From: Prevotella sp. UBA5387
GTDB taxonomy: Bacteria; Bacteroidota; Bacteroidia; Bacteroidales; Bacteroidaceae
Direction of reading: 5' to 3'
Assembly: GCA_002407775.1 (NCBI GenBank)
Contig: DHOP01000024.1
Coordinates: 1-26,360 of the forward strand
DNA length: 26,360 bases
The translations under genes were made by a program, and so were the position numbers. This document shows, piece by piece, positions 14,709 through 23,600 of the stretch (position 1 is the first letter of the stretch; every line of letters begins with the position of its first letter). The notes under the pieces are model-generated. The model was not told where the DNA came from, did no database searches, and saw nothing but the letters and a program-made list of their open reading frames with translations.

Positions 14709-16766
14709 TCACTTCTTCAGATTCATCCAAACTGTCATGTCCTCATTCCCACGATTTCCCCATGCGAAATATGGAATAAGTCTGACCTTAACATCACCAC
14801 AAACCGGAGAGACCTCTCGATAAAGTTCGTTCTTCCAGACTGCTTCGTCAGATAGTTCTGCCTGGCCATCCAAAGCGACGAATTTGCAGCCTGCTATATC
14901 CTGCATTTCCTCTTTCCATGATATATTGGAAGGAATTAGGATGTTGTTTATATTCTTTCCATCGCCTATATCACAGCCTTCAAGACAATAAACCACAGGT
15001 CCTCGTTTGATGGCAACCTGATTTTTGGTTTCTTCAACCAAGGGGTTGCTTTCCAAAAGTCGGATCTTCATTGGAAGATTAAGTAAAATAGTATCTCCCT
15101 TATGAAAAGGACCTGAAACAATAGCATATGTTCCACTGGTGCATGTCGGAAGTGGCAGTCCATTGATACTTACCGTTGCACTGTCACACCATTCAGGAAT
15201 ACGTAGCCGCACCTGCTTAAGTTTTTTTGCGTCAAGAATCACTAACTTAATCTGTCCGTCATTTGGATAGCTTGTATATTGCTCCACAGCTATCCCCTTG
15301 ATCTTCAACTGATTTTCTCCATAAACATTCACCCAAAGTGTACCGTCTTTCAAGGTATAGGCATACTCTTGAGCCTCCGCTAATGTACGAAGTGTATTGG
15401 GAGGACAACAGAAACAACTTATATATCGTTGCCTCTCCTTTGGCCAACGCAACTCATAAGGAAAATCCTTGTTCTTCCGCAATGCCTGCGTGTAAAAGTA
15501 TTTTGTACCATCAAGGCTAATACCAGGAAGAATACCATTGTATAATTCGTTCTCCACCATGTCCGCATATCGGGAATCATTGGTCGTTTCCAACATTCTC
15601 CAAGAGAACAACAGATTACCCACTTGAGCACAAGTTTCGTTGTGACTAGCCTCATTTGGCAACTGGTATTGTCTTCCGTAAGCCTGGTGAACTTGTTGGA
15701 TACTGGGCTGATCGTAGGTTGTTCCGTCAGGAGAAACACCATCGTAAAGGGCTCCACAACCTCCAGTGATATAGATTTTATGATTTGTAATATCATCCCA
15801 GATGCTTGACAAATTTTTCATCAGCTGCTCTTCGCCAATCTCAGAATACAAATCTGCTACACCAGCATAAAGGTAGTTGGCCCTAACGGCATGTCCCATT
15901 GCCTCATACTGCTTGCGGAAAGGTATGCGGTCTTGATTGTGATCCTCTCCATTACGTACAGAGTCTCTAATATCTATCAGCTCCTCTGCTAATTCCAGAT
16001 AACGTTTGTCACCTGTCTCACGATACATCTCGGTGGCTGCCATATAGTGTGACGGACAAATAGCGTTACGGGCCAGTTCATCTCGATGATTTTTCAAAAA
16101 GTTATAAAGAAAGTCTGCAGCTTTGACAGCACAGTCGAACAAATTCGTTTTGCCTGTTGCTCGATGATGTACGATGCCCGCCATCATAAGATGGCCTAAG
16201 TTATATGTTTCAAAGTTCAACCGACTAGCAAATGCCTCTTTCTGATTTTTTCCGATCTCAATGCCAATTATAGTGTTGCCTTTTGCATGCGTATCAACGC
16301 CCTTATTGCGCTCTTCGATGATTACAGGAGTATGAATGTACCCATCAGCACGTTGAGATTTGGCCACTTGTTCGATGAATTTATCCATCAAGACGTCTAA
16401 ATCTTTGTCATGGTTCACCGCATAAATAGCAGCGCAAGCCTCCAGCCATTTATACATGTCTCCATCGTGAAACGGAGGTCCTTGATGAACACCAGGCACA
16501 AAGCCGGAAGCTACTTCAAAGTTTCTAAAGCCATGACTAATATCCGGATCATTCCAAGTGTCCCACATTTCCCACACTGACTTCTGACTCAGCACTCTGA
16601 AACGATCTCCCCAAAAGCCACCGGTCCATTTCACAGACCCCATAGGTGTATTGACCATAACCGCTTCCTTGCTTCGACTCATATCCACCAACCCCCGATG
16701 CTGAGCGTTCATAGGAAGGGTGGATAAACACGTAAACAAAAATATTTCGATATAATGCCGCATCAT
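14709..16766 (-). CDS. GH127 enzyme, probable aceric acid hydrolase (BT1003-like)
   Basis: A 685-residue secreted enzyme starting at one of two adjacent ATGs (16766 or 16763), signal peptide to about residue 21. The (alpha/alpha)6 barrel shows GH127 hallmarks: VKWTGGFWGDRF, PFHDGDMYKWLE, ITGGCGALYDG, HNETCAQVGN with Glu377 and Cys379, and SCFCCPPNTLRTLAE with Cys453/Cys454. In HypBA1 the matching Glu and three Cys bind zinc, and one Cys is the nucleophile. Family members are beta-L-arabinofuranosidases, but the homologue next to GH141 and GH78 in B. thetaiotaomicron, BT1003, releases aceric acid from RG-II side chain B, so that is the favoured role here. It is the first gene of a seven-gene leftward run, with the repeat-bearing gap 16767-17340 in front of it. 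Confidence 0.85.
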   Translation of the reverse strand: MMRHYIEIFLFTCLSTLPMNAQHRGLVDMSRSKEAVMVNTPMGSVKWTGGFWGDRFRVLSQKSVWEMWDTWNDPDISHGFRNFEVASGFVPGVHQGPPFHDGDMYKWLEACAAIYAVNHDKDLDVLMDKFIEQVAKSQRADGYIHTPVIIEERNKGVDTHAKGNTIIGIEIGKNQKEAFASRLNFETYNLGHLMMAGIVHHRATGKTNLFDCAVKAADFLYNFLKNHRDELARNAICPSHYMAATEMYRETGDKRYLELAEELIDIRDSVRNGEDHNQDRIPFRKQYEAMGHAVRANYLYAGVADLYSEIGEEQLMKNLSSIWDDITNHKIYITGGCGALYDGVSPDGTTYDQPSIQQVHQAYGRQYQLPNEASHNETCAQVGNLLFSWRMLETTNDSRYADMVENELYNGILPGISLDGTKYFYTQALRKNKDFPYELRWPKERQRYISCFCCPPNTLRTLAEAQEYAYTLKDGTLWVNVYGENQLKIKGIAVEQYTSYPNDGQIKLVILDAKKLKQVRLRIPEWCDSATVSINGLPLPTCTSGTYAIVSGPFHKGDTILLNLPMKIRLLESNPLVEETKNQVAIKRGPVVYCLEGCDIGDGKNINNILIPSNISWKEEMQDIAGCKFVALDGQAELSDEAVWKNELYREVSPVCGDVKVRLIPYFAWGNRGNEDMTVWMNLKK

Positions 16767-17044
16767 GATGCCTTATGTTTAAATTAAGGACGAATTTGAA
16801 TGCATTTTGTCATCATAGACATACTATAAGAATAAAGCAACTCACCTAGTCGAATTACGAAAGAAAATGATGTATGAAATATGCCCATTAGAATAAGACA
16901 CAAGAACCAACTGATTAAATATTATTATTATGATGAGAAAATCTTATTCTACAGATAGAAGTCTCTACAATTGAAATACAAGAAATTTGCTTTTTATATT
17001 GAATCATGATATTTGGAGACTTACGATTATTATTTAGCATCGGT

Positions 17045-17110
17045 GATTCAAATTGAATTACATCGTGATTCAAATTAAAACACTCCGTCAATCAAATTGA
17101 ATCACAATTC
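17045..17110. repeat. Three 22-bp-phased direct repeats, probable regulator binding sites
   Basis: Units begin at 17045, 17067 and 17089. The shared core ATTCAAATTgAAt / ATTCAAATTaAAa / AATCAAATTgAAt recurs at exactly 22-bp steps, two turns of the helix. Units 1 and 2 agree at 17 of 22 positions. The core is close to symmetric, so units 1 and 3 can also be read as inverted GTGATTCAA sites (17043 and 17105). A related ATTGAATCA occurs near 17000. Phased direct repeats of this kind fit response regulators such as hybrid two-component (AraC-type) or LytTR proteins. Confidence 0.5.
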
Positions 17111-17221
17111 CATCTAGCATCAACGAGAAGCCCGTTTGATACAAAGAAAAGGAATAGCGAACGCCTTAATAGTAATCGGAGTCAAACTATTAAGTTCAAA
17201 TAAATTCTTTTGTAGGAAGTA

Positions 17222-17245
17222 TTCTCTAATTTTCAATTTAGAGAA
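17222..17245. terminator. Hairpin downstream of the DUF5703 gene, weak terminator candidate
   Basis: TTCTCTAA (17222-17229) and TTAGAGAA (17238-17245) are perfect complements around an 8-base loop, about 100 bases past the DUF5703 stop. No T-run follows on either strand, so it may be a processing or regulatory stem instead of an intrinsic terminator. Confidence 0.3.
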
Positions 17246-17340
17246 AAGACTATAAATGGTTATCAAATAGATATTTACATAAATACAAAACCAATATTAT
17301 AAAATGGGAAATACATATTTTCCGTAAATATCAGAAACTT

Positions 17341-19593
17341 TCATTGGAAAACAATGTCCTTCTTCCTAGACTCAGGAAAGACAATCAAACTTTTAACTTT
17401 TCCATCTCTCCATTCCAATTCAACTGTTGTCTTATTGCTACAATGAAGCTTAAAATGAATGTTCCATGACTTTGGCCATGCTGGCAGAAGATAGATCTTA
17501 TTATTTGCTTCTTGTAATAGCATCTCCTGAAGTCCAATCATTCCACTGCCACCCCAATTATGGTCAGGGCTCCAGTCATGCCCAGGTCCCCAGAAGGCAT
17601 GGAATCTATAGGGGCCAGAAGCAAGCTTCTTGCTATTCCAATAAAGCGCCTCATCGGTCAAACCCAAATCAGCCGCCCAGATATTGGCCTGCTCCCATCC
17701 TACATATCCGTTGAACTTCTTGACATAGGGATCAAGCACCCATGCGTCTCTAGCCACTTGGAGATCGTCACGCCCTACGCCATAAACACGCCATGGGAAC
17801 ACAGGGTATAGCATTGATGGCTCTGTGTTGTTTACACGAGCCCAAGCAACAGCAGGCGCAATGACTCGGTGTCCATCAATATAGCGAAAGGCTATATCTG
17901 GCCATTCATCCAACATACTGCGTATCTTTTCAATCCGTGTGGAGTCATAATGATGACGATTCATATAGGAAAGGAGACTTTGGGTGACCACATGCAACCC
18001 TGCTGATGTCGCACTTGGATTGTAAGCCATCTTGAAAGTCTCGGCACCCGAGCCAGGGTATATAATAAGCTTATTGTTCTCGTCAAGTTGTTTTCGGCCC
18101 TGTTTTTGGGCGATATATCGATAATGTTGGTCAAAAAATTCCAAGGAGGACTCTATCCATGGGATATAACGCTCAATATCCACCCCACCATAGTTTTCTG
18201 CATCTAGTGCCATCTGGCAAAACTCAAGCACAGTATCCCATGTGTATTCCAACCAAGCATTGTATTCCAAGCCAGGATCGAAACCAACAGGACGTTTCTT
18301 GCCATATTCGTCAAATTGTGGCAGTCCAAAGTTTTCAATCTGTTCTGTAAAAGCTGCGCCACCATGGTTCCAATACACTTTACTCCGACACTCAGCATTC
18401 CTAAGTATATATAAATAAAAGTCTAACTGAGTCTTCAAGGCATCATAGTCTCCACTTTTCAACATTGGCCAATATACCAGCCGCTGATTTTGTGCGGTAT
18501 GAGTACCTCCACCCCATTTTCTGTAATCTGGCGTAAAGGCATATGTTGAATCAACAAAGATCGGATCGAAACAGAATAGTCCTCCATTAAACTTAGTTGG
18601 CCATTGGCCATGAGCATTACAACCCAACATATATCGAAAGAGGGTGTAATTGCGGGTCATTTCTGCACACTCTCCTTCTCCCTCAATAAAACTTCTATTC
18701 CACCATAGTCTCCACCAATCAATAGTCATTCTACGATCATCTACAGTGTGAATCTGGTTCTGTGTATCAAGCAATCGTGTGTTCCACTCCTTATAAGAAC
18801 CTTGACATTCAGCCAAAATAATCTGAAGATGGAATTCCCTAGACTTGCCAGCAGAAACAAATTTCCACCCTTTGAAGTCTACACCATTATAAATGCCTTG
18901 ATAGGTATCTCTAAAAAACAAATCCTTAGATACGAGTTTCCCGCCAAATATTCGATTGCTTAAAGGATTGTTTAATTGATTTCTATAGTCTTTCAGCTGC
19001 TGTTGAAGAACAGTCGCATCAAATATAGTACTGTCAGGATTATGGTGATAAAACACAAGATCTTTACCATCTAGGAACACTTCGTCTTTATGAGTTAGAC
19101 AGCCTGAAGGAACTCCAAACTTATATGAAGTCTGAAAACTTTCTTTCTGCAGTATTATGCGGTCCCTGTATCTCCAGTTTTCATAATTACACTCGGCTTG
19201 AATACTTATTTTAGAGTTGATGGCTATATGCACAACCGGCCTAAAAACGTCCACCCAAAGGTCAATGGTCGATTCACCATCCGATATTCGAACATAGCCA
19301 TCTCTTACAATAAGTCTTTGCTCAAAACCTTTTGAATTTAACGATGGACTAAGCCTCAGTCTAAAACGTCCCTGCTTAAGTAAGGTATTATTTTCATCAA
19401 AGCTTCCGCTTCTACTTAAATAAAAATAAATATCACCATGCTCTACCCATACATTCATGCCTATACTACCTCCACCACATGGCATAGATTCGGATGAATT
19501 TTGGCTTTGGGAATTCCACACAACATCTTTAGGCGTAGCTAAACAGTTTATCCCCAGAACATGCAAAAGGAAAAACAAAATTATTTTCCGCAT
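17341..19593 (-). CDS. DUF5703-type secreted glycoside hydrolase-like protein, activity unknown
   Basis: A 750-residue protein from ATG 19593 (MRKIILFFLLHVLGINCLA signal peptide); an upstream ATG at 19614 would overlap the sigma gene and weaken the signal. Residues about 20-270 are a beta-sandwich with VVWNSQSQNSSESMPCGGGS and YLSRSGSFDENNTLLKQGRF, the signature I know as DUF5703. Residues about 285-690 look like an (alpha/alpha)6 barrel resembling GH95/GH65 (WPTKFNGGLFCFDPIF, WGGGTHTAQNQRLVYWP, HGGAAFTEQIENFG, FDPGLEYNAWLEYTWD, PGSGAETFK), and a C-terminal beta-domain follows. Conserved-looking acids are Asp343, Glu417, Glu443 and Glu518. GH95 enzymes act on alpha-L-fucose or L-galactose, and RG-II contains both, so such a role is plausible but unproven. 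It follows the ECF sigma gene by 10 bases and probably shares its transcript. Confidence 0.65.
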   Translation of the reverse strand: MRKIILFFLLHVLGINCLATPKDVVWNSQSQNSSESMPCGGGSIGMNVWVEHGDIYFYLSRSGSFDENNTLLKQGRFRLRLSPSLNSKGFEQRLIVRDGYVRISDGESTIDLWVDVFRPVVHIAINSKISIQAECNYENWRYRDRIILQKESFQTSYKFGVPSGCLTHKDEVFLDGKDLVFYHHNPDSTIFDATVLQQQLKDYRNQLNNPLSNRIFGGKLVSKDLFFRDTYQGIYNGVDFKGWKFVSAGKSREFHLQIILAECQGSYKEWNTRLLDTQNQIHTVDDRRMTIDWWRLWWNRSFIEGEGECAEMTRNYTLFRYMLGCNAHGQWPTKFNGGLFCFDPIFVDSTYAFTPDYRKWGGGTHTAQNQRLVYWPMLKSGDYDALKTQLDFYLYILRNAECRSKVYWNHGGAAFTEQIENFGLPQFDEYGKKRPVGFDPGLEYNAWLEYTWDTVLEFCQMALDAENYGGVDIERYIPWIESSLEFFDQHYRYIAQKQGRKQLDENNKLIIYPGSGAETFKMAYNPSATSAGLHVVTQSLLSYMNRHHYDSTRIEKIRSMLDEWPDIAFRYIDGHRVIAPAVAWARVNNTEPSMLYPVFPWRVYGVGRDDLQVARDAWVLDPYVKKFNGYVGWEQANIWAADLGLTDEALYWNSKKLASGPYRFHAFWGPGHDWSPDHNWGGSGMIGLQEMLLQEANNKIYLLPAWPKSWNIHFKLHCSNKTTVELEWRDGKVKSLIVFPESRKKDIVFQ

Positions 19594-19603
19594 GTCAACA
19601 AAA

Positions 19604-20164
19604 TCAGCAAGCAAGCATACGCAGTTTTAGCATACCACGATGTACCAAGTTTCTAACAGAATGATAATTAAGATTCATCAACTCACATATCTCCTCATAT
19701 TTTCGTTGTTCAATATAATACAAGTGAATTGCTCCACGCTGTCTGGGAGTCAACTGTTCAAGAAGTGCATTTACACGTGAGATGTTTAAGTTATTTATTT
19801 CTTCTGAGAGATAAGTTTGCTCTACACTTACCTCAGTTCTTAGATTAGAATAATTTTCTGCTGGTGTTTCAGTATTATGGGTATTTCTACGAAACTCATC
19901 AAGAAGTCTGTTACGCAACGAAATGATCAAATAAGAACTCATCCTGTTCACATATCTAGAATTTTGACGGTCCAACATATGAACAAATACATCCTGAACA
20001 CAATCCTTTACCAGTTCCTTGTCAGATGTTAGGCAGGAACCATAGTTAAGGAGCATTCGCGCGTATAAATTGTATAGTTGAGAGAAAACGCCATCATCTC
20101 CTTTCCGATAGGCATTAAGCAGTTCACATGCTGTCCTGTCCTGGTCTGATATTGAGTTTGCCAT
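19604..20164 (-). CDS. ECF-family RNA polymerase sigma factor
   Basis: A 186-residue sigma-70-like protein. Met at 20164 (MANSISDQDR) is chosen over an in-frame ATG at 20194, because a good -7 promoter box covers 20192-20199 and would leave the longer start untranscribed. Region 2 is FSQLYNLYARMLLNY to VKDCVQDVFVHML and SSYLIISLRNRLLDEFRR. Region 4 is VNALLEQLTPRQRGAIHLYY and YEEICELMNLNYHSVRNLVH. It resembles the ECF factors linked to SusC/FecR systems in Bacteroidetes. No FecR anti-sigma is seen beside it; the only neighbour upstream is an 84-residue protein. It lies in the middle of the RG-II genes and is probably a local regulator, directly upstream of the DUF5703 gene. Confidence 0.85.
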   Translation of the reverse strand: MANSISDQDRTACELLNAYRKGDDGVFSQLYNLYARMLLNYGSCLTSDKELVKDCVQDVFVHMLDRQNSRYVNRMSSYLIISLRNRLLDEFRRNTHNTETPAENYSNLRTEVSVEQTYLSEEINNLNISRVNALLEQLTPRQRGAIHLYYIEQRKYEEICELMNLNYHSVRNLVHRGMLKLRMLAC

Positions 20165-20191
20165 TCTGATTAATAGTAGATTTGTTTGACG

Positions 20192-20199
20192 CAAAGTTA
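20192..20199 (-). promoter_or_regulatory. -7 promoter box of the ECF sigma gene
   Basis: TAACTTTG on the minus strand matches the Bacteroidetes TAnnTTTG box. Transcription would begin near 20187, giving a leader of about 25 bases to the ATG at 20164. The -33 position lacks a clean TTTG, so the promoter may be weak or activated. Confidence 0.5.
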
Positions 20200-20279
20200 A
20201 ACAAACCGACCTTTGATGGCATGGAAAATCAAATATTATAATGGGAAAAATTGGTAAAACGGATAATTTTTTTTCAACT

Positions 20280-20534
20280 TTAGGCTTTTATCGCCCGTTT
20301 TATCCTGTCCTCAAGTAATTTTATATCCTCCTTGTCAAAGCCACCATCTATCTGTTCTAGATGATCTAAAAGATAAGCAGCAATGCCGAAATTTTCAGAA
20401 TCAGCCGAAATTCTCTTTCTCATTTTACTTTTCTGAGAAACAGTAAGCGATTCGGGTTCTTTCACATATTTGATAAAATCCTCGTCTATCAGCCAATTAA
20501 TAACATTCAAAGGTTGCGTCATCTTATTAATCAT
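20280..20534 (-). CDS. 84-residue protein of unknown function upstream of the sigma gene
   Basis: A short hydrophilic protein with no signal peptide or membrane segment. ATG 20534 and a second ATG at 20522 (MTQPLNVINW) are both possible. The N-terminal part NWLIDEDFIKYVKEPESL loosely resembles the cytoplasmic N-terminus of FecR-type anti-sigma proteins, and the C-terminal half is helical with a charged end (FDKEDIKLLEDRIKRAIKA). The membrane and periplasmic parts of a FecR are missing. The gene is 85 bases upstream of the sigma coding sequence's upper end, in the same direction, and is preceded by a dyad at 20544-20567. It could be a soluble sigma partner or a remnant; no function is assigned. 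Confidence 0.55.
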   Translation of the reverse strand: MINKMTQPLNVINWLIDEDFIKYVKEPESLTVSQKSKMRKRISADSENFGIAAYLLDHLEQIDGGFDKEDIKLLEDRIKRAIKA

Positions 20535-20543
20535 AAAGTAGGT

Positions 20544-20567
20544 TCATGTCTGTATGGTACGACATGA
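20544..20567. promoter_or_regulatory. Inverted repeat 10 bases upstream of the 84-residue gene
   Basis: TCATGTC (20544-20550) and GACATGA (20561-20567) are perfect 7-bp arms 10 bases apart. The half-sites are 17 bases apart centre to centre, near one and a half helical turns. The position just before the start codon suits a repressor site or a leader hairpin. Confidence 0.35.
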
Positions 20568-20620
20568 TTCTCATCGGTTAAATAATTATTTGATAGTCTT
20601 ACCACTAATCATAAAGTCAA

Positions 20621-20656
20621 GGTATTAGGTGTTATAGTCCATAACACCACAATACC
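20621..20656 (-). terminator. Strong hairpin after the DUF6298 gene, probable terminator
   Basis: GGTATT-a-GGTGTTAT (20621-20635) pairs with ATAACACC-ac-AATACC (20641-20656) around the loop AGTCC, giving 14 base pairs with one bulge. It begins 15 bases downstream of the DUF6298 stop at 20671. The minus-strand sequence after it (TTGACTTTATG) has only a poor T-run. It separates the PL1-led operon from the 84-residue/sigma unit. Confidence 0.5.
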
Positions 20657-20670
20657 ATATTGTTCTCAAG

Positions 20671-23600
20671 CTACTTTAACCTTTTCAACCAATAAATGCC
20701 CTTTGTATTGACCTTATAGCCATCTTGAATTGAAAGATTATCGTTAATTGTTGAAATCCTACCCGTTTTAGGTTCAATTCTTGCAAGTCTATATTCCCCT
20801 TCAGGCAACTTAATTGTTGTAGAAAGATCAGCCCCATCTACATAAACCAGCCCTCCTAATTTTTCATTTTGCATCATATAGATTCCATCAGATATTACGT
20901 TCGGGTTCATTTTTGCCACATCGGTTAAGAATGTTCTGTCCTTTACTGGCAGTACGGGGCAAGATCCTCCTGCCATAAGCACTGCCCAGCACATTTCTGG
21001 ATACTTCTGTGCACTATACAGCACTGCCTTATTTGGATAAGCCTTGCGACATTCAGACACTCCTCTGTATACATCCTTAAAACGCACACCGCCTACCTTT
21101 ATCTTACGCAAGTATTGACGAGGGGCCATATTCGTTCCACCCTCTGGAGCATATAATCCTCGGTCATTATAGAACCATTGCTCAATATCAATTATATCTA
21201 CTACGCGATTTAGATCACTAAGTTGCATGATTGAATCCTGCACATTCTTGTTTACGGCCAAAGACACCAAAACATGCTTTCCCTTTTGTTGTTCCCAATC
21301 TCGAATAGTCTGAAGCCAAAATTCAACAAATCCATAAGGACCTGTAAATTCTTCGCCTATGGAATGTATTACATTGGGTTGGTCTGCAAACACATCTAGC
21401 ACTTTTTCTATATATTGTTTGTGCAAACCTCTGATGGCAGGATTATTCAAATCATAAAAATAATCGGCCATGAAAATCCTCTTATCTCCAGTAAACGGAA
21501 CAGGCTCAGGAAATTCATGATGATTTATATTATTGGCTGTTCGCCAAGGACAATCTACCCAATGAGCTCCAGCTTCAAGAATGTTATGTTGAAAATAATA
21601 TTGATTCTTAAGAATTATACCCTTATCAGAAACCTTGTTTGCAAAATCAGTCAAGCGATTGAAATACCAATTATTCAGACGCTCAAGGTCGTATTTGCTT
21701 AGTCCATCCCAAGCAAATCCCTTTCCACTACGAGCAAATGCCTGCTCATAGAATGGGCCCCAAACATCTCCGTCTCGCCTTCGAACTCTCTCGTGATCAT
21801 CACGACGACGATCATACCATAAGCCATAATTCTGATTATAGATTACAGTTCCTTCTCGTTGCATTGTTGCCACGACACTATCAACACGATCAGTCGTTCC
21901 CTTTTGTTCCATGCCTGGTACAAAACGAGTCAAAGCATAAGGTGCCTTTTGGGTAGCTGAATATTTCACGCGACCATTCCACCAAGGCGAATCATGCCGT
22001 CCACCAACAAGCAGTTGACCATCTACTATTAGTCGACCGTCAACAATATTATACTCTTTTGGTGTTATTTGTTCAACAGAGGCAAAGTCATTAATCCGGT
22101 CCACATTCTTGACACCATCTGCATTAGTCGAAGCAGTAAACCGTGCACTATCAATCCATGCATCCATTGTGATGGGTGGCTCATGTGCCCTTCGTGCCAT
22201 TTCTTGTGCCTCCTCAAATGTTGGACTGCTAGAGGCATCCGTATTTCTCTCATGCGTTCGAGCAATCAAGGCCGCTTTCTCCCCTATACGTTTTTCCAAC
22301 TGAGCCGCAAAGATACTCCATGGCTTGACGTGATTATTAGATTCCTGATAATCACCTGTACCACAGAATTGCGCCCAACATCCATAAACATGATTATTTG
22401 AACCATCAGGCAAACTATCTGCAAAGATACCAGAAGCTGTGCATTGATAAGCTAAACTATTGGATGTATTCCAGCCTGTACCATACTTCTCAATTCCAAG
22501 ATTGCAAAACCTGAGGTCATTACCGTCTATATTAACGTCATCATACAACAAGCCAGTTGCCCATGAACCTACCGACCCACTAAATCCTAATGACCTTTGA
22601 GATTCGCACTGGACAAAGGCATTAGGTCCTGCTGCTATAAACCCAGCTGCAAAATCATTAATGCCATCTTCCGAATGTAGTCGCTGAAACAGACATTTCT
22701 CTCCATAAGTAAGGAAAGTACGACGACGATAACCTCCAATCTCTGAAACTGGCTCTTTGGATGTACAATCCTCTACTGTAATCTGCGATCCACTTCTCTG
22801 TATTACAACAGCAGAACCTGAAAAATGACGGAAATCGACAAGACGCACCCAGCAATTTCGTGCATTAGCAATGTAAACCCCGTCCCATGCATGGTCTTCG
22901 TCTTTAAGATGAAGGGTATCATAGTCTGAAATGAGTGATAGGTTTTCTACTCCCGAATCCTCGATTCGCCCAGGCCAAACATATCTTATTAAACGAGTGT
23001 CTGACCACTTTTTATCAAGCGTCATACTTAGTGGTGCATCTAGACTAACCTGATTTCCCTCGACATTTGTCAAACGACGAGTCCATTCAAGGTCAACCTC
23101 TCCTGGATGCCAACCCCAATAGCCCAAATCTTGACCACCACCAAATGTACTACAATTGAGAAGGTCAATCCATTCTTTTGTAGATGAACGAGCAATAATC
23201 ACTTCATCACCTACCTTCAAATCGCGATGGGTGCCAAGCTTAGAGACAAACTTTAAATCTTTACTTCCAACCACCATCTGATGATCTAAAGTAAATGTAT
23301 CAGTTCCGATACGATTATCCACGCCTTCAATATAGACAACAGCCCCACGATCAAAACCTTTTTTGTGAAGAAAAGTATTATTCCTACCCTGACCACGTAA
23401 TACTACACCACTCTTTGCAATTCGTAATGGCCTGTCTAGTATATAATCACCTGCATCAAGTAATATTGCACCACGCAATCCTGTTTTACGGTCGGGTTTT
23501 AACTGACTAACATAGTCTATCGCTTTCTGTATCCTCGCACTCTGAAAACTAGACTTATAAGGTACATATACTTTAACATCAGCATCAGGTATCTGATGTT

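Larger units (their letters stand above)
16767..17340. promoter_or_regulatory. 574-base non-coding control region before the GH127-led operon
   Basis: No convincing gene is seen on either strand. Base composition is very AT-rich. It holds the three phased repeats at 17045-17110, a hairpin at 17222-17245 and a small dyad GGAAA/TTTCC at about 17309-17325 close to the DUF5703 stop. No clean TAnnTTTG promoter was found, so the promoter of the GH127-led operon is probably activator-dependent and lies between the repeats and 16766. This is inference. Confidence 0.5.

Noticed and set aside
16767..17340. CRISPR array suggested by the regular AT-rich repeats
   Set aside because: Only three units with a 22-bp period, no conserved long repeat, no unique spacers and no cas genes.
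20165..20194. Longer start (MRQTNLLLIR) for the ECF sigma factor
   Set aside because: A TAnnTTTG promoter box covers 20192-20199, so the extra codons would lie upstream of the likely transcription start.
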